Source: SIG307 sp045596385 (GTDB taxonomy: Bacteria > Bacillota > Clostridia > Lachnospirales > Lachnospiraceae). Taken from it: a stretch of DNA of 64,000 nt. Location: contig JAZOCC010000007.1 in the NCBI GenBank assembly GCA_045596385.1, positions 1-64,000 of the forward strand, in the 5' to 3' direction. Under the pieces are notes generated by a model. That model was given only the letters and a program-made list of their open reading frames with translations. It was not told where the DNA came from and made no database searches. How positions within the stretch are numbered: the stretch's first letter is position 1; the number at the start of each line of letters is the position of its first letter. Below, in pieces: positions 24,731 through 33,764 of the stretch. The translations under genes were made by a program, and so were the position numbers.

Positions 24731-25078
24731 ATGGTAATTCGACGTGGCGATATTTTTTACGCGGACCTAAGACCGGTGGTAGGTTCGGAACAGGGTGGAG
24801 TACGACCGGTACTGATTATTCAGAATGATATCGGAAACAAGCACAGTCCGACGGTCATCTGCGCAGCGATAACTTCGAAAATGAACAAAGCAAAGCTGCC
24901 GACCCATGTGGAAATAAACGCAAATAAGTACGATATTATGCGGGATTCGGTAATTTTACTGGAACAGGTGCGGACCATCGATAAGGTTCGGCTAAAAGAA
25001 AAGGTCTGCCATTTGGACCGGGATGTGTTGGAACGTATCAACAAGGCGCTTTGCGTCAGCCTTGCGTTAGATACATAA
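24731..25078 (+). CDS. MazF/PemK-type endoribonuclease toxin without adjacent antitoxin
   Basis: The 115-residue protein is a typical MazF/EndoA: IRRGDIFYADLRPVVGSEQG, then GVRPVLIIQND, AAITSKM and LEQVRTIDKVRL. It cleaves single-stranded RNA at short sites. In Bacillus the antitoxin gene lies between alr and the toxin. Here only 84 bases separate alr from mazF, and no antitoxin frame is visible there or just downstream. GGAG stands 11 bases before the ATG. Confidence 0.9.
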   Translation: MVIRRGDIFYADLRPVVGSEQGGVRPVLIIQNDIGNKHSPTVICAAITSKMNKAKLPTHVEINANKYDIMRDSVILLEQVRTIDKVRLKEKVCHLDRDVLERINKALCVSLALDT

Positions 25079-25106
25079 CAAAAGAGAGAAAGGGGATTTT
25101 TAATCC

Positions 25107-26468
25107 ATGCAAGAGTATCCCATACTTGGTATAGGAATTATTCTGGGGCTGCTTATAGTAAACGGTCTTGCTTCGGCTGCGGAGACCGCCTTTGACCAGC
25201 CGCTCAGTGCGGTAGTGAAAAAGGGGCTGACCGAAGGGCGGAAGGGGGCCAAACGTGTCGCTTTTATTTGTGACCGCAAAAAACGTTGTACCACGGTGCT
25301 GGATTTGCTGCGTACCGTGACGGTGTTTCTTTGCGGAATTACATATGCGATGTTGTTGCAATGGGAAATGATTCCGCGTTTGACCGAAACTTTTTCGGGG
25401 ATGCGGGCGGAAAAGGCATGTCTTTGGCTCGCTGTGGTGCTTATTACAAGCATTGGCGTGTGGCTTGCGGAGCTTTTGACCATTAAGGTTCCGAAGAAGC
25501 TGGCTTACAAATATGCGGAGAATTTTGTGTTCCGGATTTCCGGCTTTGTACGTTTCTTTATGATGGTATTTGCGCCTCTTGCGTTCCTGGCGGAACGGGC
25601 GGCAAAGGGAATTGCGGCAATGTTTGGTGTGCATCCGGGAGATATTGCGGAAAATGTAACGGAAGAAGAAATCATCTCGATTGTAACCGAGGGCCAGGAG
25701 CAGGGACTTTTGGACGAGGAAGAGGCGGAGATGATTACCAATGTTATGGATTTCGATGCCAAGGCAGCCCGGGATGTTATGACCCGTAAGAAAAAGATTA
25801 TCGGTATTAAGGACGAGCTGAGCGTGGAGGAAGCGCTGGAGTTCGGATTAAAGGCTAACTATTCCCGTTTTCCGATTTACGGAGAAAATCTGGACAACAT
25901 TACCGGCATTTTGCATTTGAAGGATTTGATGCTTTATTTTATGGAGTATCGCAATGAGCCGGAAGTGCTTAAGAATACGCCGTTGTCCGAGATTGCCAGA
26001 GAACCGTATTTTGTACCGGAAACCCAGAATATCGATGTGTTGTTAAATGATATGCAGGAGAAGAAGGTGCATATGGCAGTGGTCATCGATGAGTACGGGC
26101 AGACGGCAGGTGTAGTGGCCATGGAGGACATGTTGGAGGAAATCGTCGGAGATATTCAGGATGAATACGATGACGAGGAGCAGGAAATTATTCCGCAAAG
26201 CGATGGAACCTGGCTGGTACGGGGCTTTACCATGCTGGAAGAATTGGGCGATGCCTTGGATGTGGATTTTTCGGAAGAAGAGGCGGATACCGTTAACGGG
26301 TTTGTAATTTCAAGACTTGGAAGGCTGCCTTCGGAGGAGGAAACCGAATATCCGCTTATTACGGAATACGGATATTCCTTTGAAATCCATAAGGTAAAAG
26401 GAAAACAGATTGATACCGTAATCGTGTCGACGGCGGTAGAACTTACAACAGAGCCTATAGAAGGATAG
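25107..26468 (+). CDS. CNNM/CorC-type membrane protein with CBS pair
   Basis: The 453-residue protein starts with a DUF21 membrane domain (three to four helices, residues 1-175), followed by VTEEEIISIVTEGQEQGLLDE and two CBS motifs (DVMTRKKKIIGI, FPIYGENLDNITGI) and a CorC/HlyC C-terminal domain (DGTWLVRGFTMLEEL). The family is linked to divalent-cation (Mg2+) efflux and is often misnamed hemolysin. It follows mazF by 28 bases and ends at a palindromic terminator. Confidence 0.9.
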   Translation: MQEYPILGIGIILGLLIVNGLASAAETAFDQPLSAVVKKGLTEGRKGAKRVAFICDRKKRCTTVLDLLRTVTVFLCGITYAMLLQWEMIPRLTETFSGMRAEKACLWLAVVLITSIGVWLAELLTIKVPKKLAYKYAENFVFRISGFVRFFMMVFAPLAFLAERAAKGIAAMFGVHPGDIAENVTEEEIISIVTEGQEQGLLDEEEAEMITNVMDFDAKAARDVMTRKKKIIGIKDELSVEEALEFGLKANYSRFPIYGENLDNITGILHLKDLMLYFMEYRNEPEVLKNTPLSEIAREPYFVPETQNIDVLLNDMQEKKVHMAVVIDEYGQTAGVVAMEDMLEEIVGDIQDEYDDEEQEIIPQSDGTWLVRGFTMLEELGDALDVDFSEEEADTVNGFVISRLGRLPSEEETEYPLITEYGYSFEIHKVKGKQIDTVIVSTAVELTTEPIEG

Positions 26469-26486
26469 TTAAATCTGGAATTAATA

Positions 26487-26516
26487 AACGCACCTGCGAA
26501 TTCGCAGGTGCGTTTT
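26487..26516. terminator. perfect palindromic terminator between convergent genes
   Basis: AACGCACCTGCGAA (26487-26500) is exactly complementary to TTCGCAGGTGCGTT (26501-26514), followed by TT. It can serve both the CorC gene and the minus-strand PH-domain gene. Confidence 0.8.
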
Positions 26517-26535
26517 GTGCGTTATATGAATTGTT

Positions 26536-26952
26536 TTAAAGTTCGCCGTCGTCATCCATGTCACAATCCATATCGCTGATAAACTCACGGTTGGAAACAC
26601 GCTTTTCCATACGCTCCTTCTCGATTAAGTCGGAGAGAAGGTTTTTGACATCGTAGGACTTTTTTACATTGATGATGTCAAAGTGTCCCATGGTCTTATC
26701 GCTGGAATGGCATTGAATCGTTCCGAGGCCGAAAATCTTCTGAATCAGGGTTCTCTTTAATGAGATGTCCAGAATACGATACAAACGTACCTCGTCCTCA
26801 GTAGTAGTGAAAAAGCCGCGCTTAATAAGCATACGGTCTTTCGTTAAGCGGTAAACGGTAAAGGTCCAAGGTAATCCTAAAAAGGTCCAACGTTTCCTGG
26901 CTCTCCATACGATTTCGTTCTGTTCGCTCTGCGGTAATTTGGAATCTGCCAT
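26536..26952 (-). CDS. bacterial PH-domain protein
   Basis: The 138-residue protein contains WTFTVYRLTKDRMLIKRGFF, TTTEDEVRLYRILDISLKRT and GLGTIQCHSSD, the strand pattern of bPH2/YdbS-like domains. No membrane helix is evident; the C-terminus is an acidic tail (DMDCDMDDDGEL). The function is unknown. The start has a GAGGAGGG site. Confidence 0.75.
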   Translation of the reverse strand: MADSKLPQSEQNEIVWRARKRWTFLGLPWTFTVYRLTKDRMLIKRGFFTTTEDEVRLYRILDISLKRTLIQKIFGLGTIQCHSSDKTMGHFDIINVKKSYDVKNLLSDLIEKERMEKRVSNREFISDMDCDMDDDGEL

Positions 26953-27089
26953 AACACACCCTCCTCTAATTGTATACTTTGTATTTGAATTACAAATGCT
27001 ATTCGTAATCTACAGTGTTAGTTTAGCATAAGAAAGCAAAAATGACAAGTGTTTGTAAGAAAGAATGGCAGTAGTTTTTGCGTGAAGAA

Positions 27090-27118
27090 TTGACTTTATT
27101 TTAAAATCCGTATATACT
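27090..27118 (+). promoter_or_regulatory. promoter of the deoD-deoC-cdd salvage genes
   Basis: TTGACT (27090-27095), 17 bases, TATACT (27113-27118). Confidence 0.65.
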
Positions 27119-27163
27119 GATTATATTGTAAAATGTAGAAACGTGACAGGAAAGGAGTATACT

Positions 27164-27874
27164 ATGGCAGCAATTCCGACCGCTCATAATGCGGCAAAAA
27201 AAGGCGAAATCGCAAAGACTGTTTTATTACCGGGAGACCCGCTTCGGGCAAAATTTATCGCAGATACCTATTTGGAGGACGTGACCTGCTTTAATACGGT
27301 GCGCAATATGTTCGGTTATACCGGAACGTATAAAGGAAAAAGAGTTTCCGTAATGGGAAGCGGTATGGGTATGCCGTCCATCGGGATTTACTCCTATGAA
27401 TTATATCATTTTTATGATGTTGACCGGATTATCCGTATCGGCTCCGCAGGAGGTATTTCCGATAAGGTAAAGCTTCGTGACCTTGTTATTGGTATGGGAG
27501 CGTCCACCAACAGCAATTACGCAGACCAGTACAACCTTCCGGGTACCATTGCACCGATTGCGGACTATGATTTACTTCGCCGTGCTGTTGAGGTGGCGGA
27601 AGGCATGAAGGTGCCGGTGGCGGTAGGCAATATTTTATCTTCCGATGTATTCTACAATGCAGACCCGACCTTCAACGACCGTTGGAAGAAGATGGGCATT
27701 CTTTGTGTGGAAATGGAAGCGGCAGCACTTTACCTGAATGCGGCTTACGCCGGGAAGCAGGCCCTTTGCATGCTGACGATTTCCGACCATTTATATACCG
27801 GAGAGGCACTTTCCTCCGAGGACAGACAAAACAGCTTCCATGAGATGATGCAGGTGGCATTGGAGCTGGCGTAA
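27164..27874 (+). CDS. deoD: purine-nucleoside phosphorylase, DeoD type
   Basis: The 236-residue protein has the hexameric PNP features TVLLPGDPLRAKFIADTYL, GSGMGMPSIGIYSYEL, RIGSAGGI and VEMEAAALY, with the catalytic Asp in ISDHL. It splits purine (deoxy)nucleosides to base and (deoxy)ribose 1-phosphate. AAAGGAG selects ATG 27164. Its deoxyribose product can, after mutation to the 5-phosphate, feed DeoC encoded next. Confidence 0.95.
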   Translation: MAAIPTAHNAAKKGEIAKTVLLPGDPLRAKFIADTYLEDVTCFNTVRNMFGYTGTYKGKRVSVMGSGMGMPSIGIYSYELYHFYDVDRIIRIGSAGGISDKVKLRDLVIGMGASTNSNYADQYNLPGTIAPIADYDLLRRAVEVAEGMKVPVAVGNILSSDVFYNADPTFNDRWKKMGILCVEMEAAALYLNAAYAGKQALCMLTISDHLYTGEALSSEDRQNSFHEMMQVALELA

Positions 27875-27887
27875 AGGAGATTTATTG

Positions 27888-28559
27888 ATGGATCAGAATG
27901 TTGTAAAGTATGTGGATCATACCTTGTTAACCCAGACAGCGACTTGGGAAGAGATTAAGCAGATTTGCGATGACGGAGTGGCGTACGGTACGGCGTCCGT
28001 TTGTATTCCGCCCTCTTTTGTAAAGAGAGCGAAGGAGTACCTGGGAGACAAGCTCCCGGTTTGTACGGTTATCGGTTTTCCGAATGGGTATAATACTACC
28101 GCGGTAAAGGTGTTTGAAACAAAGGATGCGGTGGCAAACGGTGTGGATGAAATCGATATGGTGATAAATATCGGTATGGTAAAGGAAGGAAACTATGCCG
28201 GTCTTTTGGAAGAGATTAAGGCTGTAAAAGAGGCTTGCGGCGGTAAGCTTCTTAAGGTAATTATCGAGACCTGTCTTTTGACGGAAGAAGAAAAGATTGA
28301 AATGTGCCGTGTGGTAACAGAGGCCGGAGCGGACTTTATTAAGACTTCCACCGGATTTTCCACGGCGGGCGCGACATTTGCAGATGTCGAATTGTTTGCA
28401 AAGCATATCGGAGAAGGTGTACAGATGAAGGCGGCCGGCGGGATCTCTTCTTTGGAGGATGCGGAGAAGTTTGTAGCTCTCGGTGCGACCCGTCTCGGTA
28501 CCAGCCGGATTGTAAAGATTCTGAAAGCAAACGGTTCTGCTGTGAAAGAGGGATATTAA
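27888..28559 (+). CDS. deoC: deoxyribose-phosphate aldolase
   Basis: The 223-residue aldolase begins with YVDHTLLTQTATW and has VIGFPNG, EIDMVINIG, LLKVIIETCLLT (Schiff-base region) and FIKTSTGF with the catalytic Lys. It cleaves deoxyribose 5-phosphate to glyceraldehyde 3-phosphate and acetaldehyde. ATG 27888 follows AAAGGAGA; it is the second gene of the salvage operon. Confidence 0.95.
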   Translation: MDQNVVKYVDHTLLTQTATWEEIKQICDDGVAYGTASVCIPPSFVKRAKEYLGDKLPVCTVIGFPNGYNTTAVKVFETKDAVANGVDEIDMVINIGMVKEGNYAGLLEEIKAVKEACGGKLLKVIIETCLLTEEEKIEMCRVVTEAGADFIKTSTGFSTAGATFADVELFAKHIGEGVQMKAAGGISSLEDAEKFVALGATRLGTSRIVKILKANGSAVKEGY

Positions 28560-28666
28560 AACCGGAAAATCCTATATTTAGAATGGTTTTATAGAAATTA
28601 AGTGAAGATTTAAGTTTTAGCGATTGGAGATTTTGGCTAGGATCGCATAGAAAGGGCGGTGTGTTT

Positions 28667-29170
28667 ATGGGAGAGAGCAATACGCAATTACAGACCTATG
28701 AAAAGAAGGTACCTGCGGTGCAGGATATGGGAAAGAAGTTGCCGGATGCCATGAGCGATGCGGTGTGCAGGAAACTGATCCGCGTAGCCTCAGAGTACCG
28801 AAAGAAGGCCTACACTCCGTATTCGGGATTTAAGGTAGGTGCGGCACTCTTAACAAACAGTCACGAAATCATCGGTGGCTGCAATATTGAAAATGCGGCT
28901 TATACCCCGACGAACTGCGCGGAGCGTACTGCGTTTTTTAAGGCAGTCAGCGAAGGAAAGAAGGATTTCCTTGCCATTGCTATAGTCGGAGGGAAAGGTG
29001 AGGAGTTAGAAGATTTTTGTGCACCATGCGGCGTGTGTCGGCAGGTGATGACGGAGTTTTGTGATCCGAAGACCTTTTTGATTATCTTGGCACGGTCCGA
29101 GGATGATTATATGATTTATACCCTGGAGGAACTGATGCCGTTTGGTTTTTCGGGAAAGAATCTGTCTTAG
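28667..29170 (+). CDS. cdd: cytidine deaminase
   Basis: The core is a standard homotetrameric CDA: YTPYSGFKVGAALL, then the zinc motifs NCAERTAFF and PCGVCRQV, and MPFGFSGKNL at the end. The protein is about 35 residues longer at the N-terminus than usual (167 residues), which might be a real extension or a start-site error. The ribosome site AAAGGGCGG is modest. About 100 bases of A+T-rich sequence separate it from deoC. Confidence 0.9.
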   Translation: MGESNTQLQTYEKKVPAVQDMGKKLPDAMSDAVCRKLIRVASEYRKKAYTPYSGFKVGAALLTNSHEIIGGCNIENAAYTPTNCAERTAFFKAVSEGKKDFLAIAIVGGKGEELEDFCAPCGVCRQVMTEFCDPKTFLIILARSEDDYMIYTLEELMPFGFSGKNLS

Positions 29171-29252
29171 GGACAGAAGACATAATTTCGTTTGCAGACC
29201 GGTGCCTGCGGGTGCCGGATGAAAGAAAGAGATAGAGTAAGAGAGGATTTGT

Positions 29253-30140
29253 ATGAGCAGTTATCAGGATTACATTGTAAGAGCAAGTGCGGCGGACGGA
29301 CAGATTCGTGTGTTTGCGGCAACCACCAGAGATTTGGTAGAAAAGGCAAGAAAGATTCACGGTACCAGCCCGGTGTCAACAGCAGCACTTGGTCGTTTGC
29401 TTACCGGTGCAGCCATGATGGGCAGTATGATGAAGGGGAGAAGCGATGTGTTAACGGTGCAGATTATGGGCGACGGACCGATTGGGTCTATGACCGTAAC
29501 CGCGGATTCCATGTCCCGTGTAAAGGGCTTTGTGCAAAATCCGGAGGTGATGCTTCCGGCGAGCAAAGAAGGGAAGCTTGATGTAGGCGGTGCGGTCGGA
29601 ATGGGCATGCTTCGCGTGATTAAGGATTTGGGTTTAAAGGAGCCGTATGTGGGGGAAACCGAGCTGATTTCCGGTGAGATAGCAGAGGATTTAACTGTTT
29701 ATTTTGCAACATCCGAGCAGACACCGTCATCGGTGGCCCTTGGCGTACTTATGAACCGCGACAATACGGTGGCACAGGCCGGTGGATTTATTATTCAGCT
29801 GATGCCGGATGCGACAGAGGAAGTGATTTCCCATCTGGAGCAGAAGCTTACCGAGGTAACCTCTGTGTCCGGTCTTTTGGAGGAAGGCATGACACCGGAG
29901 GAGATTTTGGAATATATTTTTGCCGGATTTGACTTAAAGATTCTGGATAAGATACCGACTTCGTATTACTGTAACTGCTCCAAGGAGCGCGTGGAAAAGG
30001 CGCTAATCAGCCTCGGGGCAAAGGAACTGAATGCCATGATAGAAGACGGCGAGCCGATTACCATGAATTGTCATTTCTGCGATACCAGCTATACATTTTC
30101 CTTGGATGAGTTAAGGGAATTGGTACATAATTGTAGATAA
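29253..30140 (+). CDS. hslO: redox-regulated chaperone Hsp33
   Basis: The 295-residue protein has the Hsp33 N-terminal fold (RASAADGQIRVFAATTRDLV) and the C-terminal zinc switch of four cysteines, YYCNCSKERV and CHFCDTSY. Zinc release and disulfide formation under oxidative stress turn on chaperone activity. Confidence 0.95.
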   Translation: MSSYQDYIVRASAADGQIRVFAATTRDLVEKARKIHGTSPVSTAALGRLLTGAAMMGSMMKGRSDVLTVQIMGDGPIGSMTVTADSMSRVKGFVQNPEVMLPASKEGKLDVGGAVGMGMLRVIKDLGLKEPYVGETELISGEIAEDLTVYFATSEQTPSSVALGVLMNRDNTVAQAGGFIIQLMPDATEEVISHLEQKLTEVTSVSGLLEEGMTPEEILEYIFAGFDLKILDKIPTSYYCNCSKERVEKALISLGAKELNAMIEDGEPITMNCHFCDTSYTFSLDELRELVHNCR

Positions 30141-30220
30141 CAGAAGTATACAAAAGATAAGACGTTGTGAGTACATAAGAAGGCAACGTAGAATTGAAGG
30201 ATAGAAAGGCAGGAAAGAGA

Positions 30221-30445
30221 ATGAAAAAATGCCCGCAGTGTGAGGGAAAGGGAATCTCCGTGTGTGTGGTTTGCTTCGGGGATAAAGTTAATCCCATTCA
30301 CAAAAACAAGGTGTGTGGTTTTTGTGGCGGACACGGAGAGACAAAATGTATTATTTGTGAGGGAAAAGGGGAGTTGACCGATGATGACATCTTTGCGGTG
30401 GACGGAAAGCTTCCGAATTACCCGGCGAAATTAAGTAAGGATTAA
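30221..30445 (+). CDS. small DnaJ-type zinc-binding protein
   Basis: The 74-residue protein is mostly cysteine pairs: CPQCEGKG, CVVC, CGFCGGHG and CIICEGKG, like the CxxCxGxG repeats of DnaJ. Partner and role are unknown. ATG 30221 follows AGGAAAG. It may be co-transcribed with hslO, 80 bases upstream, and both proteins bind zinc through thiols. Confidence 0.75.
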   Translation: MKKCPQCEGKGISVCVVCFGDKVNPIHKNKVCGFCGGHGETKCIICEGKGELTDDDIFAVDGKLPNYPAKLSKD

Positions 30446-30452
30446 CAAGAAG

Positions 30453-30486
30453 GGCTGTCGCAGGTAACTGTGGCAGCCTTTTTTAT
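30453..30486 (+). terminator. terminator after the zinc-binding protein gene
   Basis: GGCTGTCGCAG pairs with CTGTGGCAGCC across a GTAA loop (two G-U pairs), followed by six Ts. Similar sequences occur at 36152 and 52478. Confidence 0.8.
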
Positions 30487-30525
30487 GCCTATGGAATCCG
30501 GATAGCACTACCGGATCGAAGGAGG

Positions 30526-30769
30526 TTTTTCTCTCGTGATACGGATATAAGTCTTTCTATATTACTCCGAGGAAATAATGTAAAGAGTACGCAACCGCCC
30601 TGATGCTCCACAGGATGCACACGATGCGCAGAGGAAGACTGCTTTGCAGTCGCGCATCCGCGCCAAAAGCGGAACTAGTCCGCTTTTGAATATAGACCTC
30701 CTGTTTGAGTGTTGCTGACAGACGAACGGAGTAATAAGAAAGTCTAATATCCTGCTCAAAGTTCGAAAA
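30526..30769 (+). repeat. modular hairpin element, copy 2
   Basis: This copy shares with copy 1 the left end TTTTTCTCTCGTGATACGG, the terminal stem (30543-30569 with 30727-30752), ACGCAACCGCCCTGATG at 30589-30605, the GATGCGC/GCGCATC and AAAAGCGGA hairpins, and the right end CTGCTCAAAGTTCGAAAA. It lacks the GGCATCCATGCC hairpin present in copies 1 and 3. Long flanking arms like those of copies 1 and 3 are absent; the nearest outer pairing is AGAAGGGCTGTC (30448-30459) with GACAGCCCTTCT (30844-30855). Together with terminators it fills most of the 540-base gap; bases 30861-30930 are a T-rich block resembling 33631-33695. Confidence 0.75.
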
Positions 30770-30985
30770 GGCATTTTATAGCGGACGGTTCTATTGGATA
30801 GAATACAATGGCACAGAAAAAGAAAGTGATCCTTAGAAGGGCAGACAGCCCTTCTTTTTCTTTTGAAATTCTTTCGCTTTTTCTGAAGTTAGTCTTTCGA
30901 TTTATCTGCTAGGCTTACATTAGGAGGTTCAAGAGTGTAGCAATCTCAATGAAAATCCAATTTGTCTGAAAAAAGGAGATTTTAC

Positions 30986-32410
30986 ATGAAAAAATACTTG
31001 AGAAGGGGTTTGAATAATAAGATTGTTGGGATGGTAAAGAGATGCCTGCTTTTATCATGCTGTGTGCTTTTTCTTGCCGGGTGTGGGGAAAGTTTGCAGG
31101 CGGAGAACCCGAAGGGACAATCGCAGGAGAAGATAGACATCTCCTCACTTACGGTTGAAAAAGGAACATATTCCGATTACGAGAATGCCTGTATCTATTA
31201 CACGGCGGAGGAAGCAGGTGCCATTGTGTCGGAGTCCACGGATTTTGTTTTGCCGGAGGATTGTTATTTTCAGGTGCCGAAGGGAATTGACCATGTCAGT
31301 ACCTTTGTAAAGAAGTATCCGGAGGAGGACAGTTTGTACGAGTTCTATCGAGACTTTCTTTCGATGTATGCGTATTTGTTCCCGGGTGCGGATTTTGACG
31401 ATAATCATTTGTTTTACTACGGTGCAAATTCCAATAATCAGGAAGGCGATGATAAGGTAAAGACCATCGGACGGAATTTCGAGGAGTATTTGGCAGAGAA
31501 CAAAGAGGATGTCTATTATCTGTTTTACAGTCCGTACTTTTACGAGGGACAACCGGTAGAGAAAGGGACGCAGAATCGCTTTTTGGAGCTATCTTCTCCG
31601 GTAGGAACGATTATGACAAATTTTAATAAGGGTTATTTGGCACAGTATATTTCGGATGGCAGACAGATGCCGAACCGGTACTTTCTCGAAACGTATACGA
31701 CGCCGCGGTTTGATTCGCAAAACGGACAGCCTTTTGGCTTTGAATCCATAGAGTATCCGACAGATTCGGAAACATTACACAGGATGCTTGATGGAAGGGA
31801 GTTGTCGGTACGGGATGCGGTACATTTTTTTGAAGATTATATAAACGCTTTGCCGTATCCGGAACAACCGAATCTGGATGTAAAAGTGACACGTGTTTCG
31901 GCGGTGGAGATAGAGAAAGGGAAGTATTGTTACGCCTTTGAATGTACCGTTACGTTCGAAGGAATTCCGTTTGACTCGGTGCCTTACGGTACCATGGTTG
32001 TGAGCGGAGGATATGAGTGGCCTGTACGGATGGGGTATATGGCAGTGACGGACGATGTGGATGCTGCGTATGGCTTTTGCCGTTCGGTAGAAATCTCCGA
32101 GAAGGAGGAGACAGAGCAAATCGTATCCTTTCAAGAGGCGCTAAAGTGTTGTGAGGAGAGCCTGGACGGGCTTTCGGGCATGGAACTTTATTCTGCGGAG
32201 TTTGTGTACTGTGCGGGAGAGGGAAAAACAGCGCGGGAGCCGTATCAGAATATGGAATATACGGTTTCGCCGAATTATAAGTTTGTTTTATACAGCCCGG
32301 AGGAGAATCTGTATTATTTCTCCTATGTGGATGCTGTTGACGGAGAAATTGTACGAGGTTTTAAAACGAGAATGAGAGAAATAGAAGAGGAAACTGGTAC
32401 GTTAGCTTAA
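30986..32410 (+). CDS. lipoprotein of unknown function
   Basis: The 474-residue protein has a lipoprotein signal ending LFLAGC (Cys33), so it should be anchored to the outer face of the membrane. The remainder is acidic and Tyr/Glu-rich with no domain I recognise. AAAAGGAG selects ATG 30986, though the signal helix could also start at the internal Met16. It is 12 bases upstream of another lipoprotein gene and likely co-transcribed. Confidence 0.65.
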   Translation: MKKYLRRGLNNKIVGMVKRCLLLSCCVLFLAGCGESLQAENPKGQSQEKIDISSLTVEKGTYSDYENACIYYTAEEAGAIVSESTDFVLPEDCYFQVPKGIDHVSTFVKKYPEEDSLYEFYRDFLSMYAYLFPGADFDDNHLFYYGANSNNQEGDDKVKTIGRNFEEYLAENKEDVYYLFYSPYFYEGQPVEKGTQNRFLELSSPVGTIMTNFNKGYLAQYISDGRQMPNRYFLETYTTPRFDSQNGQPFGFESIEYPTDSETLHRMLDGRELSVRDAVHFFEDYINALPYPEQPNLDVKVTRVSAVEIEKGKYCYAFECTVTFEGIPFDSVPYGTMVVSGGYEWPVRMGYMAVTDDVDAAYGFCRSVEISEKEETEQIVSFQEALKCCEESLDGLSGMELYSAEFVYCAGEGKTAREPYQNMEYTVSPNYKFVLYSPEENLYYFSYVDAVDGEIVRGFKTRMREIEEETGTLA

Positions 32411-32422
32411 AAAGGAGGAGAG

Positions 32423-33448
32423 ATGATGATGAAAAGGATATCAGGTGTTGTCATGTTACTATCTGTGTTGCTTATGTGTGGCGTAGGGGCTTGTTCCGGA
32501 GGCGGAGATGATTATCCGTACCCGACTCTGGCGCCGGATTGGTCCAATTGGGCGGACGGTTCCATGCCGGGCGGCTACGGAGGAGGGATAAATCTCTGGA
32601 AGAGTAATGTTAAGGGGAATATGAACCGGACGGAAGAGGTAGTAAAAAATGTGATGTTGGACCGTGCGGTAACAACAAAGGACGGAACTCTGGATGTATT
32701 CTTGAACTACTCCTTTACAGAAGGGGAGTATGAGGGAGAGAAAACGATGAATGCCGTGGTACTTGTTACCGTAAATGATGAGCTCTGCGATTTTACTTTG
32801 GGCGGGCAGAAATCAGAGAACGGACTGTTGATTGCGGAAAAGCCTATGGGAGCAGAGCTTACGGAAGCACTTTCCGTGGAAGATTGCAACCTTGTGAAGG
32901 GGGATAATGAGCTGGCGGTCCATGCGGTGGTATACTACCCGAGCGGGCATGCTTCGGCAGCAAGCATCAGCCGGATTTTTGTCTCGGAGGTAGAACAAAC
33001 TTGCAGTACAGACTATGGATATGACGTCAGAGAACTTTCCGGAAGCGAAGTAGTAACAAGCGAAGGAAAAGATGACCGGGAAATCAGACGGTGGTTGGGA
33101 AAAACGCAGGATTTTTTGTATGAGAAAATATCCTTTGAAGAAGCCAAGCGATGCACGGCCGTAGCTACAGACAGCGAAATAAAGATGTCGTTTTCGAACA
33201 CCAGAGGAGAAACAGGGGCAGTGGCACGACAGGCGACGGTGCTGGTACTTGAGAATGGTCAGCCTATCGGAGCCTGGGACGGTGAGAAGATCGGCAGTCT
33301 GGTGTTGGGAAAAGAGGATCTGAATGTTACCCTGCCGATTACAATTGAGAAGAAGGCGGAAGAATACGCACATCTGACATTTGTTTTCTTTGATATGGAA
33401 TACGACACGGGAACCTTTGTTACGGAACGGTTGTTTCAGTTTCAGTAA
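32423..33448 (+). CDS. second lipoprotein of unknown function
   Basis: The 341-residue protein has a signal peptide with Cys19 or, more likely, Cys24 (GVGAC) as the lipidation site, then a Gly/Pro/Trp-rich linker (YPYPTLAPDWSNWADG, MPGGYGGG). The mature part looks beta-rich, with no known domain. AAAGGAGGAG precedes three tandem ATGs. Paired with the preceding lipoprotein, it may form an exported complex. Confidence 0.65.
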   Translation: MMMKRISGVVMLLSVLLMCGVGACSGGGDDYPYPTLAPDWSNWADGSMPGGYGGGINLWKSNVKGNMNRTEEVVKNVMLDRAVTTKDGTLDVFLNYSFTEGEYEGEKTMNAVVLVTVNDELCDFTLGGQKSENGLLIAEKPMGAELTEALSVEDCNLVKGDNELAVHAVVYYPSGHASAASISRIFVSEVEQTCSTDYGYDVRELSGSEVVTSEGKDDREIRRWLGKTQDFLYEKISFEEAKRCTAVATDSEIKMSFSNTRGETGAVARQATVLVLENGQPIGAWDGEKIGSLVLGKEDLNVTLPITIEKKAEEYAHLTFVFFDMEYDTGTFVTERLFQFQ

Positions 33449-33511
33449 CGGGGGGATTCCAAGCTACCCGTAATTATTATTGCTAAGTGACTTTTTTTTG
33501 ATAATCAGTGA

Positions 33512-33563
33512 CTTCCCGGTGTTCGGTCAAAATGCCCTCTTCTAGTTAATCAGCACCGGGAAG
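33512..33563. repeat. inverted repeat between the lipoprotein and two-component genes
   Basis: CTTCCCGGTG (33512-33521) pairs exactly with CACCGGGAAG (33554-33563). Neither side has a proper T-run, though eight Ts lie 19 bases to the left. It may be an imperfect terminator or an operator. Confidence 0.4.
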
Positions 33564-33702
33564 AAAAACTGAACTGTTGTCGGAGCATTGCCGAGGCAAT
33601 GATGGAGGAGTAGGAGTTAACGTCCATAGTTTTCTTTCGAATTTCTTTCGTTTTTCTTGAAGTTTTTCTTTTGTTTTCTATGGTAGGATTAAGGAGAAAG
33701 AA

Positions 33703-33731
33703 TTGTATCATAAGGGAAAATGTCGTATAAT
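33703..33731 (+). promoter_or_regulatory. promoter of the two-component operon
   Basis: TTGTAT (33703-33708), 17 bases, TATAAT (33726-33731), with a start near 33738. A second candidate, TTGAAG at 33657 with TATGGT at 33679, lies in the shared T-rich block. Confidence 0.5.
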
Positions 33732-33764
33732 AGAGAAAGAAGTAAGGAAGTACGGAGGACCGGC

